Shown here one piece after another: positions 21,971 through 33,250 of a DNA stretch of 64,000 nt. Made by a program: the position numbers and the translations under genes. Each line of letters begins with the position of its first letter. The stretch's first letter is position 1. The notes under the pieces were generated by a model that was not told the origin of the DNA, did no database searches, and saw nothing but the letters and a program-made list of their open reading frames with translations. Source of the DNA: Galbula dea (Eukaryota; Chordata; Aves; Piciformes; Galbulidae); assembly GCA_013399015.1 (NCBI GenBank), contig VWZX01007460.1, positions 879,611 to 943,610 on the forward strand. The letters are read 5' to 3'.

Positions 21971-24774
21971 ATATATATATTGTAATCATGCTGCCATTGC
22001 TGAGAACTTCTTTTCCAAGAGGCTGAAGGCACTAAGGAGATGATGGTGAAGGCAGGGAATATCAACATCCAATTGGTGAAATGTTTCAGTGCTTCCTCCC
22101 AAAGTGTCTTTCCATTTTTTGAAGACTTTTTAAAGACTCAGTTATCTTTATCTCTTCTCATAAGCAAGTGCCAGAGCAGAGCAGGGTCCAGCACTGTGAG
22201 GTTCAGCCTTGCCCAGCTCCAGCATCTACCTCTCATATCCTGGAAAAAGTTTGGGCTCAAGTTCTTCTTATTGTTTCTCAAGCCAAAGTGGGAGAGGTCT
22301 CCCTCCTGGTACTGCCAGGGCAGCTCTTTTCTTTATTGATTAAAACCACTAGGGAATGAACAACTGATTTTAAGGGAAATAATGAAATAGCCCAAACTTA
22401 GCCTAAATCTTTTGTATGTGTGGGAAAAAAATACATTCCTGTGTGCTTCCTTTTTTCCCCAGAAAGCTGCAGGTTTTCTTTGTTCCTTTGTCTTTCCCTT
22501 ACAGCCTAAAGACTATTTGAGGCAAATAATAAATGTTTCTGGAATGGTACCAGAGGCTTCCTGCCCCCTCACAAGGTGCAAGGGGTGGAGGTGGCTGTAG
22601 ACCAAAAGCAGCTTTCCAGATATTTGGACACTTCTGGTGAAACTCTCAGGGATGTGAGTGTGGGATGCACCTGCATGGGCTGGAAGCAGGAGGGGAAAAT
22701 CCACTGCTGAGGCTGTGGCTCAGGTTCAGTCCAAAGTTAACAATTCCCTTTGCAGGAACACACAAAGGGGCCTTGTTTTTACAGAGTTTAGATGTGCATC
22801 CTAGCAGAGATGTGAGTGTCCCCTCTGTGCTGATGTAGAACAGAACACACAGTGGTAAGCAGCTTCTGGAAGCTGCAAGCCCTGAAACGTGGCAGTGTGT
22901 AGACAGTGTCTGCTAGTGGCTTTGTGGTGACAAAGCTTCATAGAAAGTCCGTGGGAGAGGAGGCAGAAAAGACATCAACCTGTAGCCATTGCAGCAGCTC
23001 TGGTGCTGAGGCTCAGGGCAGTGTAATGAATGGGATATGATAAAGTATTCCATAGGTGGGAGAAAAGCTGTAGGTGTGGAAGGGGGAAGCGGTGTTAGAT
23101 TGAGAAAATGATCTCACCTAGTTGGAGAAAACCTCATAAATGGGAGACTGGAGTTACTCTGATGTCACCCACACAACTATGCCCATTTCAGCCCTTGTCC
23201 ATCCAAGTCTGCCCACTAGCATCCCTTAGTGGGCTAGCTCTCACAATCCCTTCCCTGGAATTTTGCTCTGCTGGGTCTCACACTTTAATTTTTTGCTCCT
23301 CATCTGATGCCAGGCCCTGCCCTTGTGTTGGGGTACAGGGTTTTGGGGCTCTGCAGTGAGCAGTGGAGAACATACAGGGCTGGAGGTGCTCCAGGTGGGG
23401 GGTAGCAGCACATAAGGGCTCACTGTGCTGAGCTGACCCCTGGGTGTCACTGGTATTGCAAGCAAAGCTCCCACCTGCCTGCAAAGAGTGAGTTGTGGCT
23501 GTGATGTGAAAGGAGAAAAGCTGTTTGTCCTTCTGCAGGACCAGCTTCATCCTCTGTTTGGTGGGTTTTGCTCCCTCGACTCCTCTGCAGGCACTGAGCA
23601 GAGAGGGAGGAAGGAGCATGTCTCCTTTTGGCACACTTGGTTGTCATAGTCCCAGCTGAAAGGATGTTTCAGATCACTGACGGTCTGTAGACACAGCACA
23701 GCTTTTTTCCCACCTCCCCTGCTTCCAGACACAAAGCTGGTGTTGAGTCCTGCCTGGTTTCTCCACAGGTCTCCTTCTTGCCTGGGGGAGTGTGTCCTGG
23801 AGAGTGGAGCTGGAGCACAAGTTGTAGAGCACTGCCTGACTGCTTATAGCCTTTCCACTAGTCCTCAGGGACCAGGACTGGTCTCAGCTGCTAGGAAAAT
23901 CATTGAACTTCAGCTCACACAGGTGTCTGGGTACAGAGCCATCCCCACTTGATAGCCATCAGAGATGGCTAACTGTTGAGCATCTCTCTCTTCTCATGCC
24001 TGTTCAGAGACAGGTGGAGAACGGATTGTGGTCTAGCTGCTGCAGGGTTTGGGTTCCTGTATTATTATCTGCTGCATTCAGGTTGAGTCATTCCAGGATT
24101 ATGTAGGCATTTTATTCACTCTATTACTGGACAGTTCAGTCTGCAGAGGCTTGGAATATAAAACCGAAAACACTGATTGCAAACTGTCTGAGATAAGGTG
24201 CAGCCTGCTGTAAAAGCAGGTCCTGTCTGTGCAACACTAATTCCACAACTGCACAAGCCTTGGTAGGTATTCAGCTTGTTCCTGCTACCATGTGAGGGGG
24301 TTTGGTAACTGCTACAATTGAGATTCTCATCACAGAAAGATCTCCAGTCTTTCTCTGCACGTTGAATCTTTTCTCTAGTTGAAAAGCAGCCTTTCAGTGC
24401 ATTCCTGCTGCATGTCTCAGGTATTTTCTCCAAGATTATGACAATCCCAGCATTTCAAAGATGTGGGTGGCTATAAACTCTCTTGAAATCTGCCACAAAG
24501 CAGGAAAGAAGGAACCAGAATTGGTATTAGTGCCTCAAAGGAGCTGTCAGCCGAGGGGCACACTGCTGGCGAAGGAAAATTAAGCTGAGGAGACTTCAGC
24601 AGTACTGGAGGGGTGGGGGGATGGTCCTTCTGCTTTTTACCTTATCTCTTCTACCTGGGTCTCTGTGTTGGGTATCCGAGATGTGAATGAGTCAGCTTTC
24701 CCTCATGGGATGGCTGCACACTTCTCCTCAGAGACCCAGGTCAAAGTGGGATCACTTTTCCCTTACAAGCAGCA
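21971..24774. other. Unannotated sequence
   Basis: Apart from a short (AT)n run at 21970-21980, no repeats were recognised. Two strong pyrimidine-tract/AG strings lie at about 22448-22463 and 22480-22505 on the plus strand, but no donor or convincing exon follows them. Minus-strand frames at 23241-23732 overlap each other in different phases and look accidental. Confidence 0.4.
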
Positions 24775-25182
24775 ATGATTCACCTAAAGGGAAACTTTCT
24801 GCCTCAGAACTTCAAGTCTTCAGTTTCAAAGTCTAGTATTCTTTTTTTTTTGTTGTGTTTCTTCTCCCTTTTAGCTGCTGGCAGTGTGAGGAGCTTTGAA
24901 ACACAAATATTTATGGATGAGGCAGTGTTTGGATTAGGGACTGGAGAGTCTGGATCAGCTGCACTGCTTATCTGGTTAGAGAGAGGATACTGGGAGCATG
25001 GGGATGCTCTTGAGATAACATCTCCCAGCTTTGATTCCACAGAACATGCTGGATTTAAAAAGCAGCCCAAAGAAGGAAGAGGTTCATTTTACAGCTTCCT
25101 GCAGAGATGCAGGATTTGGCACCAGTTCTCAGTTCCTTGGCAAGATGTCCCAGCCTTAAGGGGAAAGAAAAAAAGGTTATGA
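24775..25182 (+). other. Unassigned 135-codon open frame with hydrophobic segment; doubtful gene
   Basis: An ATG with G at -3 opens a 135-codon frame. Around residues 20-36 it reads SILFFLLCFFSLLAAGS, resembling a signal peptide or membrane segment, but those residues are encoded by a T-rich tract (24838-24874). That tract also looks like a strong splice acceptor, ending in TTTTAG at 24869-24874. The rest is diverse but matches no known domain. Either this is chance, or the tract marks the acceptor of a terminal exon ending at the stop at 25182. A chance frame is most likely. Confidence 0.12.
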
Positions 25183-25459
25183 ATATACACAGTTATAAAA
25201 TAGTGATCATTAAAGCAGGCCTGAATGCCCCAAGCTGTGCTCCAGGAGCTCAGCAAGCCCAGAGGCAGGACACCTTGCCCCAGCCATGGGGACAGTCAAT
25301 GCCCAAGGTCCTGCTGCCTGGCTGGGTGCTGGGACGGGAAATGATTCCTGGCCTCCTATCTCATCAAAATCCATCCAGCAAACATACTGACCTTAGGAGG
25401 TGATTTGTGCTGGCTCCCTGGGTAAGCACAGAAGCCTTCACCAGGTTCTGCCAGTCCAA
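25183..25459. other. Unannotated sequence
   Basis: Short linker of ordinary composition between the open frame and the AT-rich block. Nothing was recognised. Confidence 0.4.
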
Positions 25460-25690
25460 CACTTTTTGGGCACAGTCAGATTAACCGTTAGAAAAATAAT
25501 AAAAATAATGGCCCAGCTAATGAATGCCCCAGGAATTCTATGGAAGGTCCTTATGACATCTGCATTAATACCAAACGAGTTCATTATGATTAATGTTGTT
25601 AAAATAAATGTCAGGGGGTGGATAATGGCTGGCTCATTATTTTAAAGTGTTGCCACTGGATCTATAAAAGCTAATGATTCAGCTCAGGGG
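25460..25690. promoter_or_regulatory. AT-rich candidate CNE
   Basis: Repeat-free AT-rich block with many ATTA/TAAT cores, including GATTAATG and GCATTAATACC, and a TATAAAAG string near 25663-25670. An AATAAA hexamer lies at 25498-25503. Dense homeodomain-type motifs in unique sequence are typical of developmental enhancers. No direct evidence of function exists here. Confidence 0.28.
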
Positions 25691-27109
25691 AAGTCATTCT
25701 GCATGGTCATGTCTAAAGCCTTGGAGCATTCAAACTTTCCTGCAGAAATGGCTGTGAAATTGAGGAGAGAAGCTGTGCGTGCTCTCTGGAAATCAGGATG
25801 TGCCCTGGCTCTGGGGAGCCTCTGGATTCCCTAGGGCTGGAAGGGCAGTGAGCAGCTCTCTGACAGGGAACTTCTTTGTGCTTGATGATGATTTCAGACT
25901 TGTTCATCCTGATTTGTGTTGGGGTTTTCTTCAGGCCAGATATTATATTTTGCTGTTCTTTTTTAAAGGAGGGTTTGAGTTTCTGCCTGTGAGTTTAGCA
26001 TGAGGAGATTGCTCACATCCATGTGCCCTAACATTTGTCTTTGCACTGCACTGCTTGGAGCAGGTAATTCTATGTGAACAAATCGAAGTGCAAAGGGCCA
26101 TGCTGAAAGCATCTTCATCCAGGCAGAAGGTGTGTATCAGCAGTGGAGACACCCACACTGCTCCTGGATGTTCTCAGCCTGTGTCTGTCCCTGTGCTGCC
26201 AGGAGGGAGCTGGGTTGCTCTCTGCATAGCATGGCTCAGCTTGAGTAGATCCCTGCTGCGGAACACCTTGGGCTTGGGGGCATCTCTGTACCTGTTGTGT
26301 CAGCTTCTCATCATCTGCAGCAATTACTTCCAAGTACTTTTTAACTGCACTTTTATCACATAAATGCTTCCCACCTGTTACCTCTCATACACAAGCTTAG
26401 AGTTGAATTGTACTCTTGGAGCCCACGGGTGTGAGGTGTGCTGGAGGTGACAATGTGGCCATCAACTGCTCTGTGGCAGCAGGAGGGTGTTCCTGTTTGG
26501 GATGAGATGGGTGGGCAAGGGAAGGGTGGGCACTAGGGTCTGTCCCTGAGAGGAGGAGAGTGGTGTGCTGCTAAGGAAAAGGGATCTGAATTGTGAAGAG
26601 TAGCGTTTGAATGATGAGCAATGCACTGTAAAATAACCTTCTACACCAAACAAGAAGTGACGAAAACAATTGCATCTTCCAGACACTGGTCAAAGTCCTC
26701 AGAAGTGGTTATCTGATGGGGATAAGGGAACTGCTAGAGTTGCACTGTCTTCAAGATCTAAGAAGGTAGACAGGGCTGCTGACTGGCCTTGTCAGGTTAA
26801 AGGATGGTGTCAGCTCCTGGAAATGAGGTGCTGAGGCTTACCATCAGTAAGGAATGTGCTTGATACACAAATCCCACAAAGCCTGATAATCCTCAAGCCT
26901 GAGAAAGTTACTGTCAGTGCCCACAGCCATCCCCTGGCTCTGCCCCAGCCTCCCCCAGTGCCACCACCACCAAACAGCTTCTGCTCTGCTTTCTGACTCT
27001 GTGGTGGCTTAAAATCCACTTCTGAGGGTTCATCAGGGTGACAGTGGAGCTCCTGGTTTCCCACTTGCAGTGCCCACATATGAATCCTGCCCCAGCCTGG
27101 ATTTTGTTC
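25691..27109. other. Unannotated sequence
   Basis: Moderate-GC sequence with overlapping short reading frames on both strands and no recognised repeat. Confidence 0.4.
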
Positions 27110-28015
27110 CCCCTAGCTCCAGCATTGCTTTGTGAGATGGATCAGTATTTGGAATTAAACATCAATGGTAGGAAATTATTTTAAAGATTAGGAGCTGATA
27201 GTTGTTTAAGACTTGTCATACCCTTAGGGAGTCTTGAGGGAGTGAAAATGATGCTTTTTGGAGAGGCATGCAACAGGACAATGAAAATGAGATTCAGGCT
27301 GGGTGCTTTTGTAGGGCTTGGTAAATATTAATTAACTGTTAGTGGTGTTCACTGATTTATGCAGCATTTTTGTGGCATGTACTAAATTGGTCTTAGGTTT
27401 AAAGCTGAAGCATGGGAATCAGCTCAACAACCAGTAAGACTTCATCCAGTCCCAATGTAAAACCGTGTTCTGCTCCTTCAGAACAACTTGGGATTTTGCT
27501 GGGTTGTAAGAGTTGATATGAGATTGATAAAGGCAGAAATAATCTGCTTTTTGCTTTTGATACCTATTCCAACTGCTGTGTCTTCATTATTCGCCTCTTA
27601 CTTTGCTTTTCCTAACACAGTGCAGTAGACTTACAGACATCATAAACTTGTCTTTATGAAAAAGAAAGCCTAAGAGTGAAAATACTTATGTTAATGACAT
27701 TTAAACCCCTATTATTGTCAGTGCAGTAGGTTTTACCTATGCAAATCCTTTTAGCAACTTGTGAAGCCTTAGGAGACTTAGTTCTTTGGAAGCTTGATTA
27801 AAGTCTCAGCTGGAATAAAGTACTCAGCAAAAAGATGTTTCCAAACTCTTCAATTACTCCTTACTGAATCATCTCTGTTGCCCTGCTCGGAAACATCCTG
27901 TTTCATTCAAAGTCTGCTTGTGATTTCTCCTATTTTGGCTTAGAATCATAGATGTAAATTAATTTTTGGTTGTATTATCCAATCATAACAAAGACTAAGA
28001 ACCTTGCTGCCACTG
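27110..28015. promoter_or_regulatory. Long AT-rich repeat-free block, candidate CNE cluster
   Basis: About 900 bases are continuously AT-rich, lack any CR1 similarity and contain no reading frame above about 60 codons. A palindromic TTAATTAA lies at 27328-27335 and a perfect POU octamer ATGCAAAT at 27739-27746, with TGACAT and several TAATGA-type cores nearby. It is one of the longest such blocks in the window and lies next to the CpG cluster at 28.4 kb. A regulatory role is inferred. Confidence 0.3.
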
Positions 28016-28407
28016 ACAGTACTTGCTTTGTAGGGGGAAAGGGAAGGGAACAGACTGTTGGTCCTGCTGTCTCAGGGTGACTTGGCTTAGGGCTTCAAGC
28101 ACTTTCCTGGGGGATGCTGCTGGGGGTGGGATGCTGTGAGCTGCACTGAGCCAGGACCAAAGGAGCCTTGCTGAGAGACCTTGGGTGGCAGAGCTGCAGC
28201 TCCTCTGCTTCAGAGCCCTGACGCTATCCTCAAGGGGTGCAATAAAAAAAAGTCTAGAGCAGGAGGAAAGAGATCAATATTTGGTTCCAAGAGTTGCCAA
28301 AACAGCGCAGAGAAGTTTAAGAGGTTTGTCTTCCTGTGAAGATAAGATCAGTAGAAGTGTAAGGAATGTAAATAGGCAGAAACTGTCTGTCCCTGCTATC
28401 ACTCTAA
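28016..28407. other. Unannotated sequence leading into the CpG cluster
   Basis: Ordinary composition. An open frame of about 89 codons beginning at a GTG (28185) runs into the CpG cluster and stops at 28454. No domain was recognised. Confidence 0.35.
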
Positions 28408-28610
28408 CGCGGCGCTCGCCTGGGCACGGAACTGCTCTGGCTGCGCTGACGTAAGGTGCAATTAGTGAAATGACACCGGGAGGAGAGGCCCAGATCTGCA
28501 GAGTCTGCATCTTACTGCTGCTGATGTCACTGTGCTGCAGCAAGGGAGCAACAGGCTTTAACTCTGAGAAGGCTGCTGCTTCCTGAGCACCGAGCTCTGA
28601 GCGCGACACG
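28408..28610. promoter_or_regulatory. CpG cluster with CRE-like site; possible promoter or enhancer
   Basis: Twelve CpG dinucleotides fall between 28408 and 28610, seven of them within 28408-28452. This is the densest CpG patch in a CpG-poor window. TGACGTAA at 28447-28454 matches the ATF/CREB half-palindrome class. The patch is shorter than a formal CpG island. It is a plausible start site for an unannotated non-coding transcript or an unmethylated enhancer, but no TATA box or confident first exon is visible. Confidence 0.3.
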
Positions 28611-29084
28611 CCTGCTCTGGAGGTGATGGCAGTGTTTGTTGGCCTTACTGAGTGAACTAGGTCAGTGGAGAGGGAAGCTGACTGCAAGTAAATGCAGAAG
28701 GTCCTCATGATGCCAAATGACCTGGTGATGAAAGGGCAGAGGAAACTGGGTGTAAATATAGGTTAAGTCAATGCAAAAGGGGAAAGAAATGCAGCCTGAG
28801 CTGCAGAAATACTCTGCTGGGCCTTAGGCTAAGTTCCACTGGAGGACCTGATCTCAGGGCTATACCAGGCAGCCCCACAAAAACCAATCAGCTCAGTGCC
28901 CAGAGGTGCTCGTGGAACATGAAGGGTTAGGAGCAGGAAAATTAGGAAAGGAAAAGAACGCAGAAAATATGGTTTTGTCATGATGCACCCTGGATAGTCC
29001 TGTATTAAAGAAGAGACTGGAATGAAAGAAGGTCTGGAGGAGGTTACTGTGGAGCACAGTTATCTATTTTCAAACTTATTTTTT
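28611..29084. other. Unannotated sequence
   Basis: Purine-rich on the plus strand in its second half. No repeats or exons were recognised. Confidence 0.4.
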
Positions 29085-29370
29085 CTAGGGAACATCTGAA
29101 GAGGTTAAAGCTTTTCAGCCTTGAAGAGTGATGACTGATGGTGGAATAAAAGTGGTCTATAAAATCATCAGTCTCAGAGATGATTGATAGGAAATGAGTT
29201 ACCAAACAAAACCAGCGCTTTGGGGCAAGCCAAAGAGTGCTTTCAGAGCAAGTGTTCTAGAGTCTCTTCCCAGAGGGTGTCAGGGAGGCTGAAGGCCGAC
29301 ATGGATTCAAGAGAGATCTGGGTAACTTGGTGGAAAGAAACCCAAGGGCTATTAGAGGCTGACCTTCGCT
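29085..29370 (+). mobile_element. Old, degraded CR1-type LINE fragment
   Basis: Weak but ordered similarity to the C-terminal ORF2 region of an old CR1/L3-like subfamily. AGGTTAAAGCTTTTCAGCC is followed by GTGGTCTATAAAATCATCAG, then by TCTTCCCAGAGGGTGTCAGGGAGG. GATTCAAGAGAGATCTGGG and GGCTATTAGAGGCTG close the match, the latter two being diagnostic of the older lineage. Divergence is clearly greater than in the other CR1 copies of this window, and no open frame survives. Confidence 0.6.
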
Positions 29371-30994
29371 CTGGCTCACTGTCCCTGTGTCCATCCAGGT
29401 GACCCAGGGATGTGGACAGGTTCACCCAGTCCTGCCACCCTTCCCCAGGCACTGCAGGGAGATTGCTGTGACCTGCAGTTGCTCTGCTTGTGCTTATGCT
29501 ATGGGAAGTATCAAAGCAAATCTTTTTGACCACTGGTGGCTGGAAGGATTTAGAGCAGCAAAGTAGCCTCCTCAAGCTTTTCTTTGTGCTCTGCCTCCTC
29601 TGCTCAATGTTTAGCCTGAAGGTGCCCCAGGTGTCCCGGGTGGAGACAAATGTGATGCTGCAGCACAGCCAGGAATGTCCCTGATGTTCCTTGGGATTTT
29701 GTATGGTGTCAAAGTCTCCTCTGGCTTTAAGAGCTCCTTTGATCTCAGCTTTGGGGAGAAATGGGGTTTAAGACAAAAACAGAGCAGATGGGATTTCATC
29801 CCCTGGGTCACCATGGCTGGACCCTTGCCCTGGGTCCCTGCCCACCAGCACTGCCCATAGGGGGTGGAGTCCAAGAAGTTAAAATCAAAGCCCTTGTCAC
29901 AAACTTAATTGTTGCTAGGGCCTAAAACCTCCTAATTTCTGAGTAGGTGTTTAATTTATTTTCCTCTTAAGTTTTTTAGCTTTAAGAGGCATGAATCACT
30001 CAGTTCCATTTACCAAAGGGCTTTGCTCCTGGCTTTTGTTTCTGTGGATATTTGCAGCAGCTCCCTGCAGTGAGTGGGATGCTGTTACTGCTGTGTCAAG
30101 GGGCAAGGTGCTGGCAAGGGAAGCTGAGAAAACAGAATGATGTGGGGTTTGTAAACCACAGAAAGAAGTCCCACATGTTGATGAGAACAAGTGTGTGTGT
30201 ACCAGCAGAGTGAGCACAAGAGGCTCAAGACAAGGAGGTTTGAGATTGAACGATAGGTTGCAAATGGGTGCAGCAGGAGTGATGGTTGCCAGAACTTGGC
30301 TGCAATTTCTTTCCTCATGGTTTCTTCACTGTGCAAAAATATGAAATATAAAGGATGTGGCAACCTTCTCTTCCTGTTCTAAATGTCTTCTCTTCGTGCT
30401 TCACCAGGGAGGGTTGATGTCTCTGCAGGCTTGGACAGCTGTGTGCCTGCTGTGCCCCCAGCTCAGCATTGTGAGCTGTGGGGAGAAAAGGATAAGGAAC
30501 AAATATTCACGTTCCTGATAGATTGCCAAAACTAGAGGTTGATAATTTCATCTGCTGCCCAACAGCTTGAGGCTCTACCAAAAACTCCCTCCTTTTTCCA
30601 CACACAGAGAGTAGAGTGCATGGCCACGGATGTTGGGAGAGCTGAGGGAATCAATAGTCTCATTGTAGTCACTAGAGATGATGGTTGGCATTAAGACCTG
30701 GGTCAAATATCTCATTTCTCAGATTCAGGATTGTAACATCTCCAGTAATGTCTATGATTTATGCAGCTGTCATAAACGTGTCTGCCCATGGAAACCCACA
30801 CACACCAAGACACTTCCAAACCTTTGGGTAAAGCCATAGGTATTTCCCTAAGCTGGAGCTTTTTGATGGAACACCAGAGCCCTTCGTGTGCTGCTTCTGG
30901 AAATATTTTATCACCTCACACCTAAGCTACCACCATAATGTTGCCATCTGTGTATGTCTCCTGCTGGAGCTGATCAGATGGTTTGCTGTGGCCA
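29371..30994. other. Unannotated sequence with an AT-rich patch
   Basis: An AT-rich patch at about 29880-29995, with AACTTAATTG and GTTTAATTTATTTT, may be a small conserved block. A (GT)5 run sits at 30191-30200. The rest is ordinary. Confidence 0.35.
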
Positions 30995-31420
30995 GGAGAA
31001 TGATCAGAGGACCGAAGCACCTCTGCTACTAGGACAGACTGAGAGAGTTGAGGTTGTTCAGTCTGCAGAGAAGGCTCCAAGGAGACCTCATCGTGGCCTT
31101 CCAGTATCTGAAGGGGGCCTACAGGAAAGCTGGGGAGGGACTCTTTAGGAGGTCAGGTAATGATAGAACCAGGGGAAGGTGGGTGTAAGCTAGAGGAGGG
31201 GAGATTTAGATTAGACATTAGGAGGAAGTTCTTCACTATGAGGGTGGTGAGACAGTGGAACAGGTTGCCCAGAGAGGTTGTGGAAGCTGCGTCCCTGGAA
31301 GCTTTTAAGACAAGGTTTGATGGAGCCCTGGGCAACCTGATCTAGTGGGAGGTGTCCCTGCCAGGCAGGGGTTGGAACTAGATAATCTTTAAGGTCTCTT
31401 CCAACTCTGATTTTATGACA
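30995..31420 (+). mobile_element. CR1 LINE fragment, longest coding remnant in the window
   Basis: About 425 bases run from the ORF2 segment AGGACAGACTGAGAGAGTTG through CCTGAAGGGGGCCTACAGG-like sequence to the terminus CTTCCAACTCTGATTTTATG. The frame 31160-31345 encodes GRFRLDIRRKFF, WNRLPREVV and ASLEAFK, the ORF2 C-terminus. The upstream part is frameshifted relative to that frame. The GGGAGGTGTCCCTGCC type 3' UTR differs from the copy at 20.8 kb, so this is another CR1 subfamily. Confidence 0.93.
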
Positions 31421-32946
31421 GACCATTGACCCTCTGTTGCTTATCTGTCAGAGGGAGGCTGCTCTCAGGCAGGGCTCTCTGTGCTTGATGACTGGTCACC
31501 TAAGCAACAGGTTGCACGGAGTTCATGTGGAAACAGGTCTTTTTGCACAAAATGGACCAGTGTGTGAACTGCATCTTGAAACAACAGCCTTAGAAGGCAC
31601 AGTCCCTCCTGCAAAGAGGAGAGAGGTACCTGTGGGGCTGTGCCCCAGCCTGAGCTCCATGGCTGCATCCTCTGCCGAGATCAGTCTGGGAGGAGTGAAC
31701 AAAGGTTCCCTGAACCCACAAGCTCTTTTCTGCCTCAGAACAGAATCTATAAAATATGTTGCTGATTTTGTGCATTCAGTGCTGCCTCTCTGCCCTTACA
31801 TGGGCTTCGTTACAACTTCTGGTCACGCAAGGAGCTGCATCATTTACAGGCAGGATTCGGAGGAATGTGGCTCTGCTGTGAGGCAGCAGCTGGAGGACAC
31901 ACTTAAATAAACCAGGAATCCTCCTCACAAGCTGCTTCATGTTATCATGAAGCTTTCTAGATGGAGATTAAATCCTTTCTGACCTGTGTGACCTGGTTGG
32001 CAAGCAATGACAGGTTCTTGCTGAGCCCAGACCCAGGTTCTTCTAATATTTCTGAGACTTCTGGAGCATCTCTCCCTCCTCATGGACATGACTAAGTACA
32101 AAGGGAATTTAATCTCCTTCTCTCACAGCTTCACTCTCCCAGGGTCTGGCTTTCTCTCTTTCTTTGTAGACTTTCTGCAGCTTGCCTGCAAAAGGGAGGT
32201 TTCTCTGCACACTAAAACTTGCCCCAAAATTCACCCTACAATAAACCACTCAAATCTGGCCAAGCCTGGAAGATCTTTGTAGCTGTGACACAACATGACA
32301 CAAATTCCTGTCTGAGTGCAGGGGTGACATTTCTCCTTGGCAGGAGGGGTCGGGGTGTTGTCTCTGTTGCAGCTTCCCACCTTCCAGGTGCTGTTAGTAG
32401 GGAAATGGCATTTTCAATGTCTCCTTGGTCCACCTGCACACAACTGGTGTCAAGGCTGCTGTGAGCCAGCCACTTTGATTAAGCATCTCTCGGTTGCCCA
32501 TGGGCCTGAGAGCCACCCATCATCTTGGATTCCTTCAGTCCAAACCTCACATCAAACCAGAGGTGGATGCTGAAGGGCAACACTAAATAACATCTGAGGA
32601 AGGTTTTGGCAGGTTGCTTTCCAGTCCCATGTGTCCTCCTGGTTCCTTACTGTTGGCTTTGATACTGTGCTTGTAGGAAACCAAGTCCTTGACTCTGCAG
32701 TCAGCTCTGGAACCCTGTGTGGGATGCACAAAGACATTTTACAAGAGGCTGAATTAGACCAGATGTTAGCATATAGCGTGTAATGATCTTTAAGTCATGT
32801 GCTAAATTATTAAAGAAGCTCTGCATGGCTTCAGCTCTTCCAGAGTTATATTACTGACAGAAAATAATAGTGAAGAAATTATTTCAGTTCAGGTGAAGAA
32901 TGAGAACTGGGATGTCCTGCTGTAGGAGTTGGAAATTAAAGGTAAG
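31421..32946. other. Unannotated sequence; AT-rich end
   Basis: A 157-codon plus-strand frame at 31437-31910 begins directly after the CR1 terminus and has no recognised domain. From about 32755 to 32900 the sequence becomes AT-rich with TAAATTATTAAAG and AAAATAATAG motifs, another weak candidate conserved patch. Confidence 0.35.
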
Positions 32947-33250
32947 TGGAGATCTGCTCAATGCTCAGCAAGAGCTGAAGGCTGGGGGCAAGAAGCTGGG
33001 GCCAGACTCTGCTCACTGGTGCCCAGGGACAGCCCAAGGGGCACTGGCCATAAACTGGAACCCAGGAGGTGCCACCTGAAAACCTAGGGAGAACCTTGTT
33101 AGGTGTGAGGGTGTTGGAGCCCTGGCCCAGGCTGCCCAGGGAGGCTGTGGAGTCTCCTCCTGGGGAGAGATTCCCCAGGCAGCTGGAGGTGATGCTGAGC
33201 AAGCTGCTGTGGGTGACCTGCTGGAGCAGGGGGGTTGGGCTGGATCCCAA
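32947..33250 (+). mobile_element. CR1 LINE fragment, inverted near-copy of the one at 41.0 kb
   Basis: Starts at GCTCAGCAAGAGCTGAAGG and includes GGGGCCAGACTCTGCTCA, GGGAGAACCTTGTTAGG and CCCAGGCTGCCCAGGGAGG. It ends in GGGGGGTTGGGCTGGATCCC, just short of the usual 3' tail. By hand alignment it differs at about 17 of 300 positions from the reverse complement of 41070-41374. Both belong to one subfamily with a GCAAGCTGCTGTGGGTG type 3' UTR that looks younger than the other CR1 copies here. Confidence 0.93.

Noticed and set aside
22448..22505. Two strong pyrimidine-tract/AG strings as exon starts
   Set aside because: No donor in a plausible position and no consistent open frame follow, and pyrimidine-rich strings are frequent in this window.
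25663..25670. TATAAAAG as a promoter
   Set aside because: Single TATA-like strings are common in AT-rich sequence, and no exon-like segment or CpG support follows within a few hundred bases.
27950..27990. Possible CR1 tail (GAATCATAGATG)
   Set aside because: Only about 12 bases resemble the tail and the adjoining sequence does not follow the CR1 3' UTR on either strand.
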